Assembly: GCA_016711215.1 (NCBI GenBank)
Contig: JADJTL010000001.1
Location: forward strand, 361,001 to 425,000
Direction: 5' to 3'
Origin: Pseudomonadota bacterium
GTDB taxonomy: Bacteria; Myxococcota_A; Polyangia; GCA-2747355
Length of the DNA: 64,000 nucleotides
In this document: positions 53,361 to 60,783 of the stretch, one piece after another
How positions within the stretch are numbered: the stretch's first letter is position 1
How the letters are laid out: every line of letters starts with the position of its first letter
Translations under genes and position numbers: made by a program
Notes under the pieces: model-generated
Database searches by the model: none
Told to the model about the DNA's origin: nothing
What the model saw: only the letters and a program-made list of their open reading frames with translations

Positions 53361-54581
53361 ATGGCGAAGAACAGCGAATCTCTGCTCCAGGAACTCGAGT
53401 TTCGGATGGTCGTGACGACGGCCATTCTCAGCACGCTCGATCTCGACTACGTGCTCTACGTGATCCTCTCGGGCATCACGTCGCGTGATGGCCTCGGCTT
53501 CAACCGCGCGTTTCTCCTGCTCGACGACGATGAGGGACGGACGCTGAAGGTGCGCCTCGCGGTGGGGCCGCGCACTGGGGAGGACGCCGAGCGCATCTGG
53601 ACGGAGATCGAGCGGGAGGAGGTCAATTTTCCTGATCTGCTGCCGCGCTTCGAGGCCTTCTTGCAGGACACGGCCAGTCAGGCCCTGACCAGCGAGATGT
53701 CGAGCTTCAGCGTTCCGCGCAATCGGCTGGAGGCCCTGGCGGCGACCGCCCTGCAGGCCGATGAGGAGGGTGAAGCGCAGCTGGTCGGCGTGCTGGCGCG
53801 CTGCATGCTGAATGGCACCCCGTGGTGCAGCAACGCCCTGACGCTGCTGCACGAGGTCGGTGGCAGCGCTGGCCGAATCATTGAGCTGCGCCACGTGGCG
53901 GTCGTGCCACTGATGGTCGAAGAGCGCCTGATCGGGGCGATCTTCGCCGACAATCTCTTCACCGGACACAGCGTAGCGACCGAGGAGCTGCGCAGCCTCC
54001 ATGCGCTCGGCAACCTCGCTGCGCTGGCGATCGACCGCGCTCGTCTTCATCAGCGCACCGCGGCGATGGCCGAGGTCGACGGCCTTACGGGGGTCTACAA
54101 TCGGCGCTACTACGGCGCGGCGGTGGAGCGGGCGCTGGAGAGCGCGTCCCGCAGCGGCGAATGCGTGTCGATCGTGCTCTTCGACCTCGACCACTTCAAG
54201 CGCTGCAATGATCAGCACGGCCACCTGGTGGGCGACGAGGTGCTCAAGGACGTGGCGCGCATCCTGACCGGTGGCGTGCGCGGTTCAGACGTCGTTGCCC
54301 GCTACGGCGGCGAGGAGTTCGTCGTGCTGCTGCGCAGCACCGGGCAGGATGCCGCCGTGCAGGTGGCGGAGAAGCTGCGTGACAAGGTCAAAGAGAGCCC
54401 TCTGGCCGGCGATGTGGTGAAGGGGGTGACGCTGAGCGCTGGTGTTGCCACCACGGCAGGGGGCGAAAGCGCGCACGCATTCTTCGATCGCGCGGATCGG
54501 GCCCTCTATCGCGCGAAGCTCGCGGGGCGCGACCAGGTGGTGCTGGCAAGGGAGGCCGGAGAGCCCGAAGTCAAAGCCTGA
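53361..54581 (+). CDS. GAF-like sensor plus GGDEF diguanylate cyclase with intact inhibitory site
   Basis: 406 aa. Residues 1-235 form a GAF-like domain (LDLDYVLYVILSGITS, FNRAFLLLDDDEG, HVAVVPLMVEERLIGAIFADN). From about residue 240 comes a GGDEF domain: DGLTGVYNRRYY, FDLDHFKRCNDQHGHLVGDEVL, RYGGEEFVVLL and SAGVATT. The active loop is GGEEF, and the I-site RGSD lies exactly five residues before it, so product inhibition by c-di-GMP is expected. Cytoplasmic, no membrane helices. Its product may be sensed by the PilZ fusion encoded at 36690-37940. Confidence 0.9.
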   Translation: MAKNSESLLQELEFRMVVTTAILSTLDLDYVLYVILSGITSRDGLGFNRAFLLLDDDEGRTLKVRLAVGPRTGEDAERIWTEIEREEVNFPDLLPRFEAFLQDTASQALTSEMSSFSVPRNRLEALAATALQADEEGEAQLVGVLARCMLNGTPWCSNALTLLHEVGGSAGRIIELRHVAVVPLMVEERLIGAIFADNLFTGHSVATEELRSLHALGNLAALAIDRARLHQRTAAMAEVDGLTGVYNRRYYGAAVERALESASRSGECVSIVLFDLDHFKRCNDQHGHLVGDEVLKDVARILTGGVRGSDVVARYGGEEFVVLLRSTGQDAAVQVAEKLRDKVKESPLAGDVVKGVTLSAGVATTAGGESAHAFFDRADRALYRAKLAGRDQVVLAREAGEPEVKA

Positions 54582-54661
54582 TCGTCGGCGCAACCGAGGG
54601 CGGGTCGTGGGTGCCCGACCGGCGACGGAATCGTCCGGCGACGGAATCGTCCGGCGAAAGG

Positions 54662-55524
54662 CTAGTGGGCCGCGGGGATAGGGGCGGTGGCGGCGAGGTC
54701 CTGATCGGGGACGTCAGCGGTTTCGTCGTCAGCCGTCTCGTCATCAGCGGTCTCGTCGTCAGCCGTCTCGTCGTCAGCCGTCTCGTCGTCAGCCGTCTCG
54801 TCGTCAGCCGTCTCGTCGTCAGCCGTCTCGTCGTCAGCCGTCTCGTCGTCAGCCGTCTCGTCGTCAGCCGTCTCGTCGTCAGCGGTCTCGTCGTCATCGT
54901 CACGGCTAGAGGCCGCACGATCATCACGCTCGAGGCTGCCAGCGCTGGGCGGAACGACGATCCGGGCGCCCGGCTTCGGCGCGACCAGCATGTTCATTCG
55001 CCGGCCTTCCATCACGGGGAACTGCTCGACGACGGCGCAGTCTCCGAGCTCGGCGAGCACCTTCTGCAGCACCAGCTGACCCATCTCTGGGTGAACGATT
55101 TCCCGCCCGCGGAACTGAATGACGAGACGGGCCTTGTTCCCTTCGGCCAGGAAGCGCAGGACGGAGCGGATCTTGACCGCGAGGTCGTGCTTATCCGTCT
55201 TCGGTCGCAGCTTCATTTCCTTGATCTGGACCACCGTCTGCTTCTTCTTGCTCTCGCGCTTCTTCTTGGCCTCTTCGTACTTGAAGCGACCGTAGTCAAT
55301 GATCTTGCACAAACCGGCGGCTCGGCCTTCGGGTTGATCTCGACGAGGTCGAGACCCTTCTCCTCGGCGATGCGGCAGGCAATGTGCGTCGGCATGACGC
55401 CAAGCTGGCGGGCATCCTCTCCGATCACGCGCACATCGCGCGCTAGGATCTTCCGGTTGACGCGGTGAGCGTCCTGTACCAGGGGACGACGGCCCCTGAT
55501 CTTCGACGGGGGTAGCGGTGGTAT
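54662..55524 (-). CDS. infC: Translation initiation factor IF-3 with acidic repeat tail; ATA start and a frameshift
   Basis: The N-domain reads RGRRPLVQDAHRVNRKI, RVIGEDARQLGVMPT, EEKGLDLVEINPKAEPPVC. A frame change at about 55304-55314 is required, then KIIDYGRFKYEE, KLRPKTDKHDL, the C-domain IQFRGREIVHPEMG and VVEQFPVMEGRRMNMLVAPK. After the IF-3 fold comes an unusual tail of twelve DDETA units and a short end (DQDLAATAPIPAAH). Start: AGGAGG at 55532-55537 is followed seven bases later by an in-frame ATA at 55524; no ATG, GTG or TTG fits. Non-canonical infC starts (AUU in E. coli, AUC in Myxococcus dsg) are known and allow autoregulation. Length is 2 modulo 3, so about 287 residues after repair. 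Confidence 0.85.
54721..54900. repeat. Twelve 15-bp tandem repeats encoding DDETA in the IF-3 tail
   Basis: The unit CGTCTCGTCGTCAGC (minus strand: GCTGACGACGAGACG) recurs twelve times in phase with the reading frame, with a few single-base variants at the ends. It encodes DDETA units with net charge of about -3 each, a total of roughly -36. The multiple of three permits copy-number change without loss of frame. Confidence 0.95.
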
Positions 55525-55537
55525 GAGAGCACCTCCT
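55522..55537 (-). promoter_or_regulatory. infC: Shine-Dalgarno and candidate ATA start of infC
   Basis: AGGAGG (complement of 55532-55537) precedes ATA (complement of 55522-55524) by seven bases, the ideal spacing. In this frame, ATG, GTG and TTG are absent between the ribosome site and the first conserved IF-3 residues (RGRRPL), which favours ATA as the start. ATA would be discriminated against by IF-3 itself, the classical infC feedback. Confidence 0.6.
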
Positions 55538-55785
55538 GTGCGGCGGTAGCTGGGCCGCACCAATGATTACAAGCGAAAGCAGTCCAACCTCGCAGAGCGC
55601 CGCGCCAAGATCAAGCCCCGGATCGCGGACGGTGCGCAGCATGGTGCCAGTGTTCTGCGGGCCGTCAAGTCCCCTCCGGCGCGCATCCCCTGCGCCTGGG
55701 GCAGAGCCGTCGGGGGCCGGCCCCTGGCGCCGCGCTCCGCCACGGACGATTGACCACTTCCGCAGGGCGCTTCTATCATGGCGCG

Positions 55786-56337
55786 GTGGGCTGCATCCAT
55801 CCATCGCCCGGGCGCCTCGCGCGCCTCGCGCGCCTCGCGATCCTCCTCGCGGGGTCGTGCTGCCAGCTCGCCTGCGGTGATTCCGCGCTCGCTGGTCTCG
55901 CCGGCCAATGGGCTGGCAGCTTTTTCTGCCCCAATCAAAGCAGCGAGGTGCTGATCACGATCGAGGCGATCGACGCCCATGCCGTGGGCGGGACGGCCGT
56001 GGTGCGTACGCGCGACGTCGACCAGAGGCTCAGGGTGACGGGCAGCCAGCGCCAGGAGGTCCGCAGGCTCGCCTGCCTCGACGACCGCTGCAGCTCGGCC
56101 ACGGACTGTCTGGAGCGGGGCGCTGGGCGCTGCAACGCGGCGGGGCTCTGCGACGCCTGTGTCGAAGAGCGCGAGGTGACGCTCGTGACGCTGACGCTGA
56201 GCGACCAGAATGTCGCCTTGGCCGACCCACAGCTCGATTTCGTGCGGTTGGGTAGCCAGACGCTCGACGGCACGCTGTTGTGGTTTTGCTCCGGCGTTCG
56301 CGATGGCGCTGGTACTGTGGCGCTGCGCAAGCGCTGA
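55786..56337 (+). CDS. Small lipoprotein of unknown function
   Basis: 183 aa from a GTG at 55786 (a TTG at 55750 is possible). Lipobox-like LARLAILLAGSCCQLACGDS. The mature part is beta-rich with a Cys cluster (LACLDDRCSSATDCLERG, CNAAGLCDACVEE) in the middle; resembles small myxobacterial lipoproteins with a CxxDxxC pattern. No domain assigned. Begins about 260 bp from the infC start on the opposite strand. Confidence 0.6.
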   Translation: MGCIHPSPGRLARLARLAILLAGSCCQLACGDSALAGLAGQWAGSFFCPNQSSEVLITIEAIDAHAVGGTAVVRTRDVDQRLRVTGSQRQEVRRLACLDDRCSSATDCLERGAGRCNAAGLCDACVEEREVTLVTLTLSDQNVALADPQLDFVRLGSQTLDGTLLWFCSGVRDGAGTVALRKR

Positions 56338-56442
56338 GGGTCGCGCGGACTGCGGTCGAGGCAGGCCCGACCCGCGGCGCCGGCGCTGCAGTCGGGGCTC
56401 GTGTCCGCGATCGGGTGCGGCCTGATCGAGCGGGGGTGTTGG

Positions 56443-57051
56443 ATGGCGGAGCGCGATCAAGCCGAGGCGATCGCCCTGATGCAAGAGGTGCTCGGCGAGG
56501 AGTACCTGCAGCTCGAGGTCGAGAGCGTCGTGGTCGAGGAGAACGTGCGTGAGCGCAGCACCTCCGTGAGCTGCGAGGTGCTCTCGACGGCGGCCGCGGG
56601 TCGCAGCGTGATCGCCGGACGAGGCGTGGGCCTGATCGACGCGCTCTTCGCCGGGGTCGTCGCGCGCTTCGCCAAGGAGTATCCCTCGCTGCAGACGATT
56701 CGCTTCGACTCGTTCTCCATCCACGGCCATCTCGAGACGAAGCAGGGCTTTGCAGGTACTGACGCCAAGGCGGAGACCACGCTCCAGGTCGTCAACTCGG
56801 AACAGCGCTCGTTCACCTTTAGCGCGTCCTCGCGCAGTGTGACTGCCTCGGCGATCTTGGCGACCTTGGCGGCGCTTGCGTATTTCATCAACAGCGAGCG
56901 GGCGTTCACGACCTTGTTTCATGCGCTCAAGGACGCCCAGCAGCGCAACCGCGCCGACTTGGTGCAGCGCTACACGAGCGCGATGGCGCGCCTGGTGCAA
57001 AACACCTCCTACTCGCAGGTCCTCCGCAAACTCCGAGAGGAGCTCGGTTAG
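56443..57051 (+). CDS. Stand-alone LeuA-type allosteric (dimer) domain protein
   Basis: 202 aa from the ATG at 56443. Residues about 40-160 follow the C-terminal regulatory fold of isopropylmalate/citramalate synthases: GRGVGLIDALFAGVVARFAKEYPSL (cf. GNGPVDALFKAI), IRFDSFSIHGHLETKQGFAGTDAKAETTLQVV and a final SASSRSVTASAILATLAALAYFINS (cf. DIVVASALAYLNALN). No TIM-barrel catalytic domain is present, so it cannot be a synthase. A helical tail follows. Possibly a leucine/isoleucine sensor or subunit; this role is inference only. The 3' end faces a strong hairpin and the yqgE/algH gene. Confidence 0.65.
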   Translation: MAERDQAEAIALMQEVLGEEYLQLEVESVVVEENVRERSTSVSCEVLSTAAAGRSVIAGRGVGLIDALFAGVVARFAKEYPSLQTIRFDSFSIHGHLETKQGFAGTDAKAETTLQVVNSEQRSFTFSASSRSVTASAILATLAALAYFINSERAFTTLFHALKDAQQRNRADLVQRYTSAMARLVQNTSYSQVLRKLREELG

Positions 57052-57053
57052 TC

Positions 57054-57117
57054 GAGCCCGCCGGTCGAGCCGCCGGCGGCGGTCGGCGGCTCGACCGGCG
57101 GCGCGCGCGGCGGGCTC
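57054..57117. terminator. Long GC-rich hairpin between convergent genes
   Basis: Perfect 17-bp arms (57058-57074 and 57085-57101) around a 10-base loop, with an alternative outer stem GAGCCCGCC/GGCGGGCTC (57054-57062 and 57109-57117). It lies three bases after the stop of the LeuA-domain gene and about 37 bases before the convergent yqgE/algH stop. There is no uridine run, so an intrinsic terminator is only one reading; it could act in both directions or block exonucleases. Confidence 0.65.
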
Positions 57118-57153
57118 AGTCTTGCGGATGACGATCAGGGGCGCCGGCGGCCG

Positions 57154-57729
57154 TCAATTCTGCGGGCGGAGGGTTCCGAGCATCGCCGGGCTCACACCTA
57201 CCGCCGCGAGCGCCTGCTCCCAGCGCTGCTCCAGCGGCGTTTCGAAGACCAGCAAAGCCTCGGCGCGGGCGGGGATCCACGAACCTTGCGAAAGCTCCTG
57301 CTCCAACTGACCGGGTCCCCAGCCAGCATGGCCCAGAAAGAGCTGGAACTGCTGCGGGCCGGCGCCAGCGGCGATGGCGCGCAGCAGCTCCTGGCTGGGA
57401 CAGAGGCGCAGGTCGTCGGTCACCGGAAGCTCGTCGTCGCGCAGGCTCGTTCCCGGCGCGGCGCGGTAGAGCAGGACACCGCTTTCGATGGCCACCGGCC
57501 CACCGATCAGCACGGTCTGGGTCGGATCCGCGTCGTCGGCGCACTCGAAGCCCATCTGCAGCATGAGCTCGAGCGTCGTCAGGGGCGCCGCTCGATTGAT
57601 TACCAGGCCCATTGCGCCCTCGTCGTTATGGAGGCACATCAGCACCACAGCACGCTCGAAGTTCGGGTCTTGGAGCGCCGGCGCCGCGACCAAGAGACCT
57701 CCGGCAACTGACGCCGAATTCCAGCTCAT
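57154..57729 (-). CDS. algH: UPF0301 family protein YqgE/AlgH
   Basis: 191 aa from the ATG at 57729, the family's usual length. Hallmarks: GGLLVAAPALQDPNFERAVVLMCLHNDEGAMGLVIN, then IGGPVAIESGVLLYR, and FLGHAGWGPGQLEQEL followed by GSW near the middle. Conserved but of unknown biochemical role; in Pseudomonas it affects alginate regulation, hence the name. Separated from the pRiA4b-like gene by about 100 bp on the same strand. Confidence 0.92.
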   Translation of the reverse strand: MSWNSASVAGGLLVAAPALQDPNFERAVVLMCLHNDEGAMGLVINRAAPLTTLELMLQMGFECADDADPTQTVLIGGPVAIESGVLLYRAAPGTSLRDDELPVTDDLRLCPSQELLRAIAAGAGPQQFQLFLGHAGWGPGQLEQELSQGSWIPARAEALLVFETPLEQRWEQALAAVGVSPAMLGTLRPQN

Positions 57730-57830
57730 CGGCCCCCCATACCGCATGCCACGCGTCGAGCGCAAGCCACCGCGCCGCGCCGCGCTGCTGCTGTCGTCAA
57801 CGAACGAGCCCTTCGCCCCTGCCGCTCGAC

Positions 57831-59105
57831 CTACTCTTGCTCTTGCTGCTCGGGCTGGCTGGGGAGGGGGCGGGCGCGACGCAGCTTCGGCTGGGCCGCA
57901 GGTCGCGCGTGCGCTGGTTCCGCCTCGGGCTCCGTCTGCCCGAGCTGCCGTGCCGCCAGCACCTCACCGAGGTGGTGGATGACCTCGTGTCGCGAGCCGC
58001 CGCGTGCGCTCTCGCGGCGCAGCACCGCCCGCGAGCCACGGTCGCCCTGCGCGAGGCTCGTCTCGGCAAGACAGTGCAGCGCTGCGTGAAACAAGAGCGT
58101 GCTTTCCTGATCGCTGCAGGCTGAGGCGCGGTGCGCCGAGAGCACGCGCAACACCTGTTCAGCCGGATCGAGCGCCAGCCATTGGTGCGGCGGCAAGGGG
58201 CACTCGGGGTCGTAGGACCAGCGCCCGTCGAGCGCGGGGCTGGCTTCGAGCGTGCCAGAGGCGAGCTCCGGAAGCGCGGAGGGTCGGCCGTCGGCGTGCT
58301 GCGGAGGGGCCTTGCCGGCGCGCTTGGCGACGCGGGCGCGGGCGTCGGTCAGTGGCACGTCCTCGAGGGCGAGCACCTCGAGGCGATGAACCCACTCGTC
58401 GGCGAAGTCGAAGAGGTAGCCGAATACCTGTCCGACGCGCAGCGCCAAGCTATCGAGCGCGATCAGCTCGGTCTCGCTCACCGAGGACGCTGCGTTGTCG
58501 GCGCTCGGGTCACGCTGCCAGCCGGTGAAGCGCTGGGAACCCGGCTCGTAGGGCGCGCCGAACAAGAACTCATAGGGGCCGTCGTCCTGCCAGGCGAACG
58601 CGCCGCGTAGGAGCGCGTGCAAGCTGTGCAGGCTGGCGTCGAGAGGGAGGCAGAGCTGCCGCCGCACGGGCTCGAGCATCCGCACCGGTCCGCCGACGAG
58701 CTCCGCGTCCAGCCGCACGACCCGCGCGGTCTCGCGGGCGCAGCGGCCGCCCACGCGCGAGCGCGCGGCGAAGAGCGAGACGACCCGCCCGCTGCGCAGC
58801 GCGGCGCTGAGGTCCCAGCGCGTGCCGCGCCAGCCCGTGACCTCGCCCTCGTCGGCGCAGGCGGGGCAGATCCAGCGCACGCGGTCCGCCTGCGGCGGGC
58901 GTTCAACCTCGAGCCGCCCGCGGCAGGGGCGGCCGTGTGGCCGGCAGCGGCAAGGGACCGTCGAACCGAGGCGTTCGTCGGCAGGGAGCAAGTTGCCGAT
59001 GGCGACGATGCGGCTGGCAAAGTGGAGCAGGCGCTGCTCCGCCGTGGATCGTTTACCTTCGCCGCAAAGCGTCGAGATATCGATGCGCGGGCGTTTCCCT
59101 TGCAC
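57831..59105 (-). CDS. pRiA4b ORF-3-like domain protein
   Basis: 424 aa from the GTG at 59105, chosen because upstream sequence is the 13-bp repeat. The centre reads LCLPLDASLHSLHALLRGAF, then YEFLFG, FTGWQ and VFGYLFDFADEWVHRLEV, the fold known as plasmid pRiA4b ORF-3 (also called IS1096 TnpR-like). An N-terminal Cys pair segment (WICPACADEGE, plus CRCRP) could bind zinc. The C-terminal 150 residues are helical and end in a Glu/Gln/Ala-rich tail. Function is unknown for this family; its occasional link to mobile elements is not supported here by any IS ends. Confidence 0.65.
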   Translation of the reverse strand: MQGKRPRIDISTLCGEGKRSTAEQRLLHFASRIVAIGNLLPADERLGSTVPCRCRPHGRPCRGRLEVERPPQADRVRWICPACADEGEVTGWRGTRWDLSAALRSGRVVSLFAARSRVGGRCARETARVVRLDAELVGGPVRMLEPVRRQLCLPLDASLHSLHALLRGAFAWQDDGPYEFLFGAPYEPGSQRFTGWQRDPSADNAASSVSETELIALDSLALRVGQVFGYLFDFADEWVHRLEVLALEDVPLTDARARVAKRAGKAPPQHADGRPSALPELASGTLEASPALDGRWSYDPECPLPPHQWLALDPAEQVLRVLSAHRASACSDQESTLLFHAALHCLAETSLAQGDRGSRAVLRRESARGGSRHEVIHHLGEVLAARQLGQTEPEAEPAHARPAAQPKLRRARPLPSQPEQQEQE

Positions 59106-59123
59106 GAGACGAAACCCCCCCTT

Positions 59124-59175
59124 CAGCGACAGTGGGCAGCGACAGTGGGCAGCGACAGCTGGCAGCGACAGTGGG
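59124..59175. repeat. Four-copy 13-bp tandem repeat upstream of the pRiA4b-like gene
   Basis: CAGCGACAGTGGG occurs four times with one variant base pair (CAGCTGG in copy three). It starts 18 bases upstream of the proposed GTG start of the minus-strand gene. Same unit length and same placement as the seven-copy array at 9440-9530, but a different sequence. Confidence 0.85.
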
Positions 59176-59294
59176 CGACCACCCGAAGCTGGCCGACGTC
59201 GCTGCGTTCCCTCGCCGACCACCCGGGGAGATGACCTTACCACGCCCAGGCGGCGATGCTCCCCGCGGACCCAGCGCTACCACGCACCCGGTCG

Positions 59295-60578
59295 TCAGAC
59301 GCGGATCCGCTGCAGGTGCTCTCCGACGACCGCGAGTAACTCAGTGACATCGATCGGCTTCGGGACGAGTCGAGCGATCCCCAGGTGCTGCAGCACTCGG
59401 CGACTATCGACGTCGAGATGCGCGGTCAGCACGATCAAGGGAATGCTCGCGGTCCGCTCGTCGCCGCGCAGGGCCGCAGCGAGCTCGACGCCGTTGAGGT
59501 TCGGCATGTTGAGATCCACCAGCGCGAGGTCGGGCCGCGACTGGCGCGCAAGGTTCAGCGCCGCGAGCCCGTCGTCCGCGGTGAGGACGGTTACGCCAGG
59601 AAAGCCGACCTGGAGGGCGGTCGAATAGATCGCCCTCATCTCCGGATCGTCCTCGGCAACGAGCACGCGCACGGGCGCGGAGCGCGGCCTCGCGCTGGCC
59701 TCGTGTTGGCGGGCGCCGTCGAGCGCCTGCATGAACTCATGGCAGCTCACGAAGCGATCGGCGGGCGCCTTGCTCATGGCGCGCGCCACCACGTCCGCCA
59801 TCGTCCGCGGGATATCGGAGCGGATCTCGGTGACCGACGGTGGCTTTCCGCGCAGATGAAGCTGGAGGATCTCGCCCACGGTGGGTGCGTCGAAGGGCGG
59901 CTCGCCGGTCAGCATTTCATAGGTCGAGACGCTGAGCGCGTAGAGATCCGCGAGGTGGAGCTGATGCTCCGGCACGGCATCACGGCGAATGAGCTCGGGC
60001 GCGAGGTAGAGTGGCGTTCCGGCCAAGTCGCGCACGTCATTCGGTTGGGCGACCGTCTCGACCAGGCCGAAGTCGGCGATGGCCACGCGGAAGCTCGGCC
60101 CGATCAGCATGTTGGGGGGCTTGATATCGCGGTGGACGATGCCGCGGTCGTGAACCGCCTGCAATCCACGGCAGGCCTGGCGCAGGATGCCCAGGACGAC
60201 ATCCAAATAGAGCTGCTCCTCGCGCTGGTTTGCCGCTTCGATCAGGCTCCCCACCGTATAGCCGGGGACGTACTCCATCGCGAAGTAGGGGTGCCCGCGA
60301 TAATCACCGGAGGCGAAGATCTGCACCACGTTTTCGGCGCGGACGCTGGCCATCGCCACCGCCTCGCGGCGAAAGCGCTGGGCGACGCGTGCGTCCGCCG
60401 AGTAGCGCGGTGATAGCACCTTGATCGCGACGGGACGCTCGAGGCGGATGTCCTCGCCGAGGTAGACCAGCCCCATCGATCCGCGCCCGAGCAGGCGACG
60501 GACGTGGTAGGTGTCGTCGAGGGTGATGCCGAGGGGAATCGGCCCCGCTTCGGACTTAAACGCGTCGCCCTGGTTCAT
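59295..60578 (-). CDS. Ser/Thr protein kinase with C-terminal response-regulator receiver
   Basis: 427 aa from the ATG at 60578. Hanks-type kinase: glycine loop LLGRGSMGLVYLGE, Lys in VAIKVLS, HRDIKPPN catalytic loop, ADFGL magnesium loop and AGTPLYLAPE activation segment. After about residue 290 a short linker leads to a CheY-like receiver: VLVAEDDPEMRAIYSTAL, phospho-acceptor LALVDLNMPNLNG, IVLTAH, and VPKPID with the conserved Lys. This kinase-receiver order suggests that two-component input modulates the kinase, or that the kinase reads out a phosphorelay. The gene is divergent from ftcD. Confidence 0.92.
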   Translation of the reverse strand: MNQGDAFKSEAGPIPLGITLDDTYHVRRLLGRGSMGLVYLGEDIRLERPVAIKVLSPRYSADARVAQRFRREAVAMASVRAENVVQIFASGDYRGHPYFAMEYVPGYTVGSLIEAANQREEQLYLDVVLGILRQACRGLQAVHDRGIVHRDIKPPNMLIGPSFRVAIADFGLVETVAQPNDVRDLAGTPLYLAPELIRRDAVPEHQLHLADLYALSVSTYEMLTGEPPFDAPTVGEILQLHLRGKPPSVTEIRSDIPRTMADVVARAMSKAPADRFVSCHEFMQALDGARQHEASARPRSAPVRVLVAEDDPEMRAIYSTALQVGFPGVTVLTADDGLAALNLARQSRPDLALVDLNMPNLNGVELAAALRGDERTASIPLIVLTAHLDVDSRRVLQHLGIARLVPKPIDVTELLAVVGEHLQRIRV

Positions 60579-60783
60579 GGTCCGCCGGATGTTCCCACAG
60601 TCCGAGGCTCCGCAACAGCCGGAGAAACCAAAGGGGCGATGCGGGCCAGCGGCCGGCTGGAGGCGGAGGGCCGCGGTCGGCCGCTTTGGCGCTCTCGAGC
60701 GCGGCGCGCGCGCCGATTGAACCAGGGTGCAGCCGGCTGGGCCGCGAGGTCCGATTTCCTGTTGGAAGAGGCGAGGGCGTGCC

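Noticed and set aside
55300..55320. Programmed ribosomal frameshift in infC
   Set aside because: There is no slippery heptamer or following structure I can see; a two-base insertion (or one-base loss) explains the sequence more simply.
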